Below are positions 1 through 7,928 of a DNA stretch of 64,000 bases, one piece after another. Position numbers and translations under genes: made by a program. The stretch is from JADLHS01 sp964553795 (GTDB lineage Bacteria; Verrucomicrobiota; Verrucomicrobiia; Limisphaerales; JADLHS01). The stretch covers positions 61,213 to 125,212 of the forward strand of contig CAZKMR010000003.1 in the NCBI GenBank assembly GCA_964553795.1. The letters are read 5' to 3'. Position 1 is the stretch's first letter. Each line of letters begins with the position of its first letter. A model generated the notes under the pieces. It saw nothing but the letters and a program-made list of their open reading frames with translations. It was not told the DNA's origin and made no database searches.

Positions 1-492
1 CAGATCCACACTACCGCCCGGGAGTTAACCCGGTCCATGGATGAAATCGTTTGGGCCATCAACCCGCAACACGACACGCTCGACAGTCTGATGGCGTATC
101 TGGAAAGTTTTGCGCAGGATTTTCTCGGCACGGCCCGGATTCGCTGCCGGTTTGACGTGCCGCTGCAACTGCCGGTGCTGCCGCTGACGGCCGAAGCGCG
201 GCACAATTTATTTCTCGCCTTCAAAGAAGCCCTGCATAACGTGGTGAAACATTCCCAAGCCACCGAAGTGCGCATCAGCGCGGAACTGACCGCCACCGAT
301 TTCACTTTGATGCTGCAAGACAACGGCAGCGGCTTCCTGCTGGTCGAAGCGCACCGCAAGGGCTTCGGCAACGGACTGGCCAACATGCGCCGCCGCCTGG
401 CAAAAATTGGCGGGCAATGTGATATTGAACCTGTCCCCGGCGCAGGAACGAAGGTAAAGTTCATTGTGAAACTGGCGGCGGCGTCCGTGTAA
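1..492 (+). CDS. Sensor histidine kinase, C-terminal part (5' end outside window)
   Basis: The reading frame is open from the first base, so the window holds only the C-terminal end of a larger protein. The visible part starts in the dimerisation/phosphoacceptor-distal helix (DEIVWAINPQHDTLDSL, typical of Y_Y_Y-type two-component sensors) and runs through a complete HATPase_c domain. The N box is in NLFLAFKEALHNVVKHS, the G1 box is DNGSGF and the G2 box is GNGLANMRRRL. Such kinases autophosphorylate on histidine and pass the phosphate to a NarL/LuxR-type regulator. The downstream gene encodes exactly such a regulator and its ATG overlaps this stop codon, so the two form a co-translated pair. 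The sensed signal cannot be told because the sensor domain is outside the window. Confidence 0.9.
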   Translation, partial: QIHTTARELTRSMDEIVWAINPQHDTLDSLMAYLESFAQDFLGTARIRCRFDVPLQLPVLPLTAEARHNLFLAFKEALHNVVKHSQATEVRISAELTATDFTLMLQDNGSGFLLVEAHRKGFGNGLANMRRRLAKIGGQCDIEPVPGAGTKVKFIVKLAAASV

Positions 493-1208
493 TGATTCCC
501 GAGACATCGCCTCGTGTCATAGGGATTAGCGACTGCCGGCATGGACAGCATTGTGATATGAAAAAAGGATTGAGTACGAATGTTTCCATCGTGGAGGACG
601 ATCCCTCCATTCGGCAGATTCTGACCGAGTGGATTGATCGCGCGGAAGGATTGCGTTGCCATTCCGTCCATGACAGCGCCGAAAGCGCTCTCGCAAAATT
701 GCCGGAAGAAAAGCCGCGCCTCGTCCTCGTGGACATCAACCTGCCCGGCCAAAGCGGCATCGAATGCGTCCGTCGTCTCAAACCCGCGATGCCCGACACG
801 CAGTTCGTGATGCTCACGGTCTATGAAGATACGGCGCACATCTTTGACGCGTTGAAAGCGGGCGCGTCCGGCTATCTGCTCAAACGCACGCCGCGCGAAG
901 AACTCATCGCCGCGCTGCGACAAGTGCATGAAGGCGGTTCGCCCATGACCAGCTACATCGCCCGCAAAGTGGTCCAATCTTTTTACCAGGCCCCGACGGA
1001 ACGTCCGGAAACCGAAGGGTTGTCCCCGCGCGAACGCGAAGTGCTCGAACTGCTGGCGCGCGGCTACTTCTACAAGGAAATCACCGAAACGCTCGGCATC
1101 AGCATGTCCACGGTGAACACGCACGTGCGGCGCATTTACGAAAAGCTTCACGTGCATTCGCGCGCTCAGGCCGTGGCCAAACTCACCGAGGCGACCACCC
1201 GCCGGTGA
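492..1208 (+). CDS. LuxR/NarL-family response regulator
   Basis: The protein has an N-terminal receiver domain with the acidic pair in VEDDPS, a phosphoacceptor Asp at about residue 81 (VLVDINLPGQSGIE) and a conserved Lys in LLKRTP. A C-terminal LuxR helix-turn-helix follows (LSPREREVLELLARGY ... STVNTHVRRIYEKLHVHSRAQ). It is the cognate regulator of the upstream histidine kinase, whose stop codon overlaps the first ATG here. An alternative in-frame ATG at 558 would remove 22 residues that do not belong to the receiver fold and may be the true start. Neither start has a clear Shine-Dalgarno sequence. The target genes are unknown; the secreted LamG protein 213 bases downstream is the nearest candidate. 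Confidence 0.92.
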   Translation: MIPETSPRVIGISDCRHGQHCDMKKGLSTNVSIVEDDPSIRQILTEWIDRAEGLRCHSVHDSAESALAKLPEEKPRLVLVDINLPGQSGIECVRRLKPAMPDTQFVMLTVYEDTAHIFDALKAGASGYLLKRTPREELIAALRQVHEGGSPMTSYIARKVVQSFYQAPTERPETEGLSPREREVLELLARGYFYKEITETLGISMSTVNTHVRRIYEKLHVHSRAQAVAKLTEATTRR

Positions 1209-1421
1209 ACCGGTCGCCGGGTCGCGCCTGACTGTCCCCTCTCTGTCCCCCGCCCGTCACAGGTTCCTCCGACATGACGGCAACTGAGGATCCGGTATCG
1301 TGGCGCCATGTTCCCAAGTCTAAATCAGGCGCAGCGCTCCGCGAGCGGTTGTTGCCGGATCAACAAGGATACCCATCGTTACTTTCTCACAAAGTAAATC
1401 CACCAACCATACCGTGACCCA

Positions 1422-4118
1422 ATGAAAACCAGTCAATTCATGCCAAAATCCAAACGTAAACTCTGCGGCATCGCAGCCGCGGCGTTGCTGATCGGAATCA
1501 GCGCGACGCCTGCCGCCCAAACCGTCCGCGAACTCTTCGACAAGATCGGAAGTAGCGACTACATCCGAATCCACGGCCTGGGCAGCGGCCCCAGTTCCGT
1601 CGGCTTACAAGGCACGTGGACGACGAGTCCACTTGGAACGATGAACGATACGAACCTGAACGTCGCCAGCACCGGCATCGTTTACAAAGACACCTGGAGC
1701 CTGGACTGGCCGTTGGATAATCTGCAATACGGCGGCATTCTCCTGGGTCACAACAGGACCCAAAACGGATTGCTGAATTTCAATTCCGGGGGAAACCTGA
1801 ATACGCTCGTGGATACCAATACGGGTCTCCCTTTTGGTAATTACACGTCGCTGTCTTATGCGACGCGCCCATTGACGCCTGGCGCCCAGATCAATTTCCA
1901 AGCCAACGGCACCTACTACTTCAGCGTTCGCATCGTGAAGAGCTATCCCTGGTGGGTGGGTGACACCGCTGCGGGAGTCGGGTTCTCCACCGGCGGCGCC
2001 ACCAACGATCACTTCGTGGGAGTTGGCGTCACTCGCTCGGGTCTCCTGGATAACGACCAAATTACTCCCATTGGCGATACCACTTACCTGTCCGTCGGCA
2101 CTCTTGGCCAGAGTGGATTTCCCAATAATCCGTATGATTCGAGCGGGCCGTACTTCCCGGTGGCCCGTGGGCCCATCGGCAATTGGACCAATGTCGCCGC
2201 CGGCGCGCGATCAACTGGAACGGGCGCGTTCGATGGCACGTGCGCAGGTCTATTGGTCGGACGTTTGACCACCACCACCAGCGGCAACGCGACACTTTCC
2301 GTCAAAGCCTATCTGCCCAAAGCGCCCGTTTATACCAACGTAGTGGGCAACGTCACCAACATCACGCTGGAGCCGGATGTCAACAACATCACTTGGGAAG
2401 CCACGCACAACTTCACCGAAACGAGCGTGATGACCCACCTCCTCGTCTGGATGCACGGACAAAACGTGTTGGAATACGACGCCATCCGCGTCGGCACGAC
2501 GTATGGCGACGTGGTCGGGTTTGAACTCATCGGCGCTCCCACCGGCAGTCCCGCCAACACGGTTTTTGAGGGCGTGGATGTGACCATCTCCCAACTGGCC
2601 GGCATCAACAGCGGCTCGATTCCAATGTCCTTCCAATGGCGCAGCAACGGCGTAGATATTGTGGATGCTACGAATGCCACGCTGGTGCTGGCGAATCCGA
2701 CGACTGATTTCACGGCCAATTACAGCGTCACGGTGAGCAACTTCTACGGCGGCCCGGTAACCAGTCCGGAAACCCTGATTACGATCAATCCGGGCGTCGA
2801 GCCCTTCTTCGTTTCCCAACCGCAACCTGTCGCACTGACCCGTTATGCCGGCGCTCCCGCCGCGAAATACTCGGTCGTCGTGAACGGCACGCCACCCTTC
2901 ACCTACCAATGGCAACATGCCGGCACTAATATCGGGGCGGCCACAACCACGGCAAACGTTTCCAACACGCTGACGATTGGTCCGATCACGGCGGCCGATG
3001 CGGGTAACTACACGGTGATTGTCACGAATGCCTACGGCTCGATTAATTCCGACCCAGCAACGCTCACGGTGATTACGCCGCCTGCCAACACTTACGCCGC
3101 CGCGCTTCTGAGTCTGCCGACCCAGCCGACCAACCTGTTCGGCTATTGGCGCCTGAACGACAACGCCACCACGAACAACCTCATCATTCACGACTACTGG
3201 AGCGGGAATAACGGGCGAGCTCATTCAAATGATCTCGCTTATGGCCGCTTTAACTTCGGGGTTGCCGGACTTCAATATCCCACGTTTGCCGCTCCCCACC
3301 TTGCCGCCGCCCTAGGCACCGGCCCCACCGGCACGAACTGGCAGACGCCCCAAGGCCCCTACAATAATCCGTGGGAGGTACCATTCCGTCTCGATTTGGG
3401 CAACCTCCCGAGTGCCCAAACTAACATGACCTTCACCATGTGGGTCAAAGGCGGCGTCCGGTTGATGGCCCGCAACGGCTATGGCCAGGGCTACGGATTG
3501 CGAAACGACGCCGGCAATATCCGCTTCCAATGGGGGGCGTACGACTCCACCAACGGGGTCAAAACCGCCCAATGGGATACCGGCCTGGTCCCGCCAGCCA
3601 ACGACTGGACCTTCGTGGCCTTGGTCGTTCATGGAACAAATGCAACTGTTTACATGGGCACGAAAACCTCCTTCACTTCTGCGACCACGGTGGATCTGGG
3701 AGGAATTTATGACCTCGAAAACGGCGGCTACATGACAATCGTGCCATCCACTACCCTTGGCGAATCCAATCTCCGGTTCGGCGTTGGGCGCAATCCGATT
3801 CCGTGGGCCGACGATGGCAACGGTGCTCCATGGGAATCCACCGCGGGAACCTGGAGCGATGTCGCCGTGTTTTACGAGGTGCTGACGCCCAGCCAAATCC
3901 AAGGACTCTTCCTGGCTGGTAACGGTCTGTGGGTGGAGGCCACGCCGGACGGTTTTGGCGGCCTGCTCCTGAACTGGCTTTCCGGCTTCACCTTGCAGGA
4001 GGCGAACAGCGTCACCGGCCCGTGGACCGATGTCGTCGGCGCCACACCACCGAACTACTACGTGGTAATGGCGACAACTGGATCGAAGTTCTATCGCGTT
4101 AAACCGCCGACTCCTTGA
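1422..4118 (+). CDS. Secreted Ig-like/LamG domain protein of unknown function
   Basis: A basic N-terminus is followed by a hydrophobic stretch and an alanine-rich cleavage region (GIAAAALLIGISATPAAQ), so this looks like an exported protein. Residues of about 40-370 are a beta-rich region with no motif I recognise. Two Ig-like domains follow at about 375-460 and 465-555; the second shows the usual ADAGNYTVIVTNAYG. A LamG/concanavalin-like jelly roll occupies about 560-830 (FGYWRLND ... MTFTMWVKGG ... WTFVALVVHG). The C-terminus ends with a LQEANSVTGPWTDV...FYRVKPP module that recurs in three other secreted proteins of this window. An alternative start lies at 1440. No catalytic residues are evident, so a binding or surface role is more likely than an enzymatic one. 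Confidence 0.8.
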   Translation: MKTSQFMPKSKRKLCGIAAAALLIGISATPAAQTVRELFDKIGSSDYIRIHGLGSGPSSVGLQGTWTTSPLGTMNDTNLNVASTGIVYKDTWSLDWPLDNLQYGGILLGHNRTQNGLLNFNSGGNLNTLVDTNTGLPFGNYTSLSYATRPLTPGAQINFQANGTYYFSVRIVKSYPWWVGDTAAGVGFSTGGATNDHFVGVGVTRSGLLDNDQITPIGDTTYLSVGTLGQSGFPNNPYDSSGPYFPVARGPIGNWTNVAAGARSTGTGAFDGTCAGLLVGRLTTTTSGNATLSVKAYLPKAPVYTNVVGNVTNITLEPDVNNITWEATHNFTETSVMTHLLVWMHGQNVLEYDAIRVGTTYGDVVGFELIGAPTGSPANTVFEGVDVTISQLAGINSGSIPMSFQWRSNGVDIVDATNATLVLANPTTDFTANYSVTVSNFYGGPVTSPETLITINPGVEPFFVSQPQPVALTRYAGAPAAKYSVVVNGTPPFTYQWQHAGTNIGAATTTANVSNTLTIGPITAADAGNYTVIVTNAYGSINSDPATLTVITPPANTYAAALLSLPTQPTNLFGYWRLNDNATTNNLIIHDYWSGNNGRAHSNDLAYGRFNFGVAGLQYPTFAAPHLAAALGTGPTGTNWQTPQGPYNNPWEVPFRLDLGNLPSAQTNMTFTMWVKGGVRLMARNGYGQGYGLRNDAGNIRFQWGAYDSTNGVKTAQWDTGLVPPANDWTFVALVVHGTNATVYMGTKTSFTSATTVDLGGIYDLENGGYMTIVPSTTLGESNLRFGVGRNPIPWADDGNGAPWESTAGTWSDVAVFYEVLTPSQIQGLFLAGNGLWVEATPDGFGGLLLNWLSGFTLQEANSVTGPWTDVVGATPPNYYVVMATTGSKFYRVKPPTP

Positions 4119-4130
4119 CCGTTGAAAATC

Positions 4131-4171
4131 GCAGCGCGGGTGCCGGTATTCTCACCGGCACCCGCGGCTGC
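4131..4171 (+). terminator. Strong intergenic hairpin after the LamG gene
   Basis: A 13-bp perfect GC-rich stem (4135-4147 with 4154-4166) closes a 6-base loop. A further GCAGC/GCTGC stem extends it outward with a one-base offset. It sits just after the LamG stop codon and before the ATG of the pseudopilin gene. There is no T-run after it, so it may stop transcription with help from a factor, or protect the 3' end of the mRNA. It also argues against a start codon for the next gene upstream of 4197. Confidence 0.5.
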
Positions 4172-4196
4172 CAAACCAATTGAACGCTTCGTCATA

Positions 4197-5045
4197 ATGC
4201 CCTCCTGCCGTGATACCAAACGACCGCCGGGATTCACTCTCATCGAACTTCTCGTCGTCATCGCGATCATCGCCATTCTGGCAGCGATGCTCCTGCCCGC
4301 GCTATCAAAGGCCAAAATTAAAGCCCAAGGCATCCATTGTCTGAGCAATCTCAAGCAACTCCAACTCGCCTGCTTGATGTATAGCGGGGATTACAACGAT
4401 TTCCTTCCTCAAGTCGGCGATCTGGGAGCGACGGCGAATTCCTTTACCGACGGGAGATTGTCCAATCCCATCTGGGTCCACGGCGACATGCAGGGTCGCC
4501 CTAATGCCACCGCTCCCGGCTCCACTGATCCGCGCCTCGTCGAGCGCGGAACGCTGTTTCCCTATAGCAAGAGTCTCAAAGTTTATAAGTGCAGCGCCGA
4601 TCAGAAAAAAGGGCTGGCCTACACGGTCCCGCCCAGTTGGCAATCCACCACCCGCAGCATGTCCATGAACAGTTGGCTGAACCCGTTTACCGGCAGCGTG
4701 GGCCTGGGCAGCGGGCGAGTCTTTCGCAAGCAATCCGACATCAACACCCACATCGGCGGTCCCGTGAAGCTCTTCGTTCTTGTGGACGAAAATCCCAACA
4801 CCATCAACGATGGCTACTTTTTGATCTATCCAAACCAGGGCACGATCAGTCCCACCACCTGGACGGATGTCCCCGCGAGCTATCACAACAATGCCTGCGG
4901 CTTCAGTTTCGCGGACGGCCACGCGGAAATCAAAAAGTGGCGGGACAAAAATCTAATTAACGCAACCGACATCAACACCCCGGTAGATCCGAACTTTAAG
5001 CAGGATTTGATTTGGATGATTGAACGCGTTGGCGACCCCAAGTGA
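4197..5045 (+). CDS. Type II/IV pseudopilin-like protein with H-X9-DG tail
   Basis: The N-terminus has a class III prepilin signal: a short basic leader, then PGFTLIELLVVIAIIAILAA, with cleavage expected after the Gly and the conserved Glu at +5. The mature part carries the ALSKAKIKAQGIHCLSNLKQLQLA helix seen in the large verrucomicrobial/planctomycete prepilin family. Near the C-terminus is the H-X9-DG signature (HNNACGFSFADGH). The ATG at 4197 fits the usual leader length; reading on to a TTG at 4122 would add 25 residues encoded across a strong hairpin. These proteins occur in dozens of copies in such genomes, usually as orphans, and are assembled by or secreted through a type II/IV pilus-like machine. 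Its individual function is unknown. No pilus assembly genes are nearby. Confidence 0.88.
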   Translation: MPSCRDTKRPPGFTLIELLVVIAIIAILAAMLLPALSKAKIKAQGIHCLSNLKQLQLACLMYSGDYNDFLPQVGDLGATANSFTDGRLSNPIWVHGDMQGRPNATAPGSTDPRLVERGTLFPYSKSLKVYKCSADQKKGLAYTVPPSWQSTTRSMSMNSWLNPFTGSVGLGSGRVFRKQSDINTHIGGPVKLFVLVDENPNTINDGYFLIYPNQGTISPTTWTDVPASYHNNACGFSFADGHAEIKKWRDKNLINATDINTPVDPNFKQDLIWMIERVGDPK

Positions 5046-5293
5046 GCGTCTCCCGAAACCCAAACTTCAAACCCGCGTTGCACGTAGGACGAAGCGGCCA
5101 GCCGCCTTGATTCCATGCCGCGTCCGCCAAAAATTTCCCAACCTTCACGCCGCTTCATCCGCTCAGCCATTCAGTCCCCCTGCTCCACCAGGCAACTCTC
5201 TTACCGTTGGTTTTAGCGACAAGACGAAATCATAGTCTCCGGTGAAACTGGGTTACATGATTTGGTCCGCCAAACTCGCCCGGAAGAATTGAC

Positions 5294-6874
5294 ATGAAAC
5301 ACTATTATAGTCTTGGCCTCGGCCTCGCCGCCCTGCTGGCCGCCCTAAATTGCTCCCCCGCCAGCACAAACCCTGCGCCTCGGATTATCTCCGCCGACCT
5401 CAAGCAACCCACCGGTCCGCTCAACACCATGTTCAAACGCTGCGTCGGCGCGGGCCGCGCGAACGAGGGCTTGCGCGCGGACTGGCAACGGCAACTCGCC
5501 ATCGCCCGCCGCGAATGCGGCTTCGAATACATCCGCTTTCATGGTTTGTTCACCGATGACATGGGCGTCTATCGCGACTACAACGGCAAACCGGAATACA
5601 ACTGGCAATACATTGATGAGCTGTTCGACTTCATTCACAGCATCGGCATGAAGCCGTTTGTGGAATTGGGATTCATGCCCGGCGGACTGGCGAGTGGTTC
5701 GAAAACCATCTTCTGGTGGAAAGGCAACGTGACGCCGCCGCGCGATATGAAAAAGTGGGAGGACTTCATCCGCGCCTTCACGTTGAACGTGCAGGAACGC
5801 TACGGTCACGAGGAAGTGAAGACGTGGTATTTCGAAGTCTGGAACGAACCGAACCTCGACGGCTTCTGGGCCGGCACGCAGCAATAATATTTCGATCTCT
5901 ATGCCGCCAGCACGCGCGCCATCAAGGGCGTTTCGCCCGAATACAAAGTCGGCGGCCCGGGCTCGGCGGGTTGCGGCTGGATCAACGACTTTTTGAACTT
6001 TTGCGAGACGAACCAGTCGCCCGTGGATTTCGTTTCTACCCATACCTACGGCGTAGAGAGCGGCTACCTGGATGAAACCGCCACGCACGGCACCGCGCTG
6101 TCCCGGAATCCCGATTCCATTTTTGGCGAAGTTAAAATGGTGCGACGGCAGATTGCCGCATCCGCATTTCCGAACGCGGAACTGCACTTCACCGAATGGA
6201 GCAGTTCCTACACGCCCGCCGATCCGTTCCACGACAGCTACCACAGCGCCGCCTACCTCATTGATAAGCTCAAGAATTGCGGCGACGCCGCGCAATCCAT
6301 GTCCTACTGGACGTTCACGGACATCTTTGAAGAACCCGGTCCACGCTGGGAAGCCTTTCACGGCGGTTTCGGTTTGATGAACTACCAGGACATCAAGAAA
6401 TCCGCGTATTTCGGCTATCAATTCCTCAATCGCCTCGGCGCGACGGAACTCCGGAGCAACGATCGCTCCTCCTGGATTTGCACCGATAACAACGATGGCG
6501 TGCAGGCATTGATTTGGGATTTCACCAACACCTTCCCCGGCACGAACATGATTAACCAGGTCTATTACAAACGCGATCTGCCCGCGCAGCCCAAAGGCAA
6601 AGTCACGCTCAACCTGGTCAACGTGCCGCGCGGCAAATACACGGCGGAAACCTATCAGGTCGGCTATCGCGTGAATGATGCTTACTCGGCCTACAAAGAC
6701 CTCGGTTCGCCGAGCCAACTCACCAAGGCGCAGGTGGCGGAGATCAAATCCAAGAGCACCGGCGCACCGCTGGAAACCCGCACGGTGAAAATCGGCCGGG
6801 ATGGGAAATTCGCGCAGACGTTTGACCTGCGCGAAAACGACGTCGTGTTAATCACGCTCAAGCCGGAGCGATAA
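5294..6874 (+). pseudogene. GH39 beta-xylosidase-like glycosidase interrupted by an in-frame TAA
   Basis: A GGAAGAA ribosome-binding site precedes the ATG. The protein has a signal peptide with a Cys that could be lipidated (LAALNCSP) and a GH39 (alpha/beta)8 fold. The acid/base Glu is in EVWNEPN (codon 185) and the nucleophile Glu is in LHFTEWSSS (codon 301). Codon 198 is TAA (5885-5887), and the same frame then continues without a break (YFDLYAAST...) for more than 320 codons. In the family this position is often Glu in an E-Y-F-x-L-Y context, so GAA to TAA by one substitution is the simplest reading. The stop separates the two catalytic residues, so no active enzyme is made unless it is read through. 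A sequencing or assembly error is the main alternative. Expected role: beta-xylosidase or a related exo-glycosidase on plant polysaccharides. Confidence 0.85.
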
Positions 6875-6894
6875 TCGGAAAGGTCGGGGCCGAA

Positions 6895-7824
6895 TTACCG
6901 TTGCCGCAGCGATACCGCGGCGGCGGTGGGAAAATCCGTCGGCGCCATTTCGCCGCCGGGCCGTTTCGCCAGCCATTTCAAGGCGCGCACCATGATCGTT
7001 TGAAAGGCCGCGCACTTCATGCCCGTGGGATCCTTCTGATCCCACCAGACGTGGCCGTAGGTGGAGACGAACACTCGGCCCTGACCGTATTGCACCGTCC
7101 ACTCAATGGGGAATTGCAGCTTCGTTCGCGTGTCGCTGGCATACGCGAGCACGGTGAGATTCGTGGCCGGACCGCGCGCGTAGCAATACACCTCGATGTC
7201 GGCAGCTTTCCAGGCACGGGGCAAACCTGCGTGAATCGGATGTTCACCGAGTTGATGCACGACGACATCCGACCGGTTGCCATGCCACGTGTCGTCACCC
7301 TGTCCCGCCGGAATCATTTGCAGCGATTCATCCGGTCGCACGATGATCGCAGGGCCGAAATCCTTTTTGCGCCAGCCCAAGCCGATCATCTCGTTGTATG
7401 CCGGCCATTCGGCGAAGGAGTTGTTCGCCTCGTGATACGCATAAAAACCGCCGCCGCCGCGCACGAACTCCTCGAAGGCTTGTTGAACTTCCTTGGGCCA
7501 CCGCGCCTTGCCGCCCAGGTTGTTGTAGCCAGACAACACCACATCATACCTGGAAAAATCCGGTCGCCATGTCTCCCACGCCGGATCATCTGGAGTGGAT
7601 GGCGTGATTGAGACCTCCACCTCGAATGAACCATCGCGCGCCAGAATCTCCCGCACCAGTGCGAGCCGGTGTTTCCAATCGTGATTGCTGACGCCCTCGA
7701 TGATGAGCAGCTTGATCTTAGCCGGCGGCTCCTCCGCGATTGTCGCAAGCGAAGCCAAAGCCAAGCCTGCCAGCGCGAGAAGCACCAGTTCTTTGCGTAT
7801 CGAATCGAATGGCATCAATTTCAT
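6895..7824 (-). CDS. Secreted ThuA-domain protein
   Basis: A signal peptide (LLALAGLALASLATIAEEP) is followed by a single ThuA-like (class I glutamine amidotransferase-like) domain: KLLIIEGVSNHDWKHR at the start, YDVVLSGYNN, FVRGGGGFYAYHEANNSF in place of the nucleophile elbow, and VFVSTYGHVWWD near the end. ThuA proteins occur in many saccharide loci of Bacteroidetes, Planctomycetes and Verrucomicrobia, often beside glycosidases. Their reaction is not established, although roles in 3-keto-sugar handling have been proposed. It is the last gene of the long minus-strand sugar block, 104 bases after the GH127 gene, and it meets the GH39 gene tail to tail with 20 bases between them. Confidence 0.88.
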   Translation of the reverse strand: MKLMPFDSIRKELVLLALAGLALASLATIAEEPPAKIKLLIIEGVSNHDWKHRLALVREILARDGSFEVEVSITPSTPDDPAWETWRPDFSRYDVVLSGYNNLGGKARWPKEVQQAFEEFVRGGGGFYAYHEANNSFAEWPAYNEMIGLGWRKKDFGPAIIVRPDESLQMIPAGQGDDTWHGNRSDVVVHQLGEHPIHAGLPRAWKAADIEVYCYARGPATNLTVLAYASDTRTKLQFPIEWTVQYGQGRVFVSTYGHVWWDQKDPTGMKCAAFQTIMVRALKWLAKRPGGEMAPTDFPTAAAVSLRQR

Positions 7825-7928
7825 GAGTCAGTCCTATCTCAACAAACGAACGAGCCACGCACCGCGTGAACGCGAAACCCAATCAGCCACGTTGCAGCGG
7901 CTGGAGTGGTCCGCAGTCCTGGAACGGT

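Noticed and set aside
1209..1421. CTGTCCCC direct repeats after the response regulator as an operator
   Set aside because: Two short C-rich copies close together are not distinctive enough in this GC-rich sequence and do not recur elsewhere in the window that I could see.
4122..4196. TTG start giving a 307-residue pseudopilin
   Set aside because: The extra 25 codons run across a strong hairpin and would bury the prepilin leader, while the ATG at 4197 gives the usual short leader.
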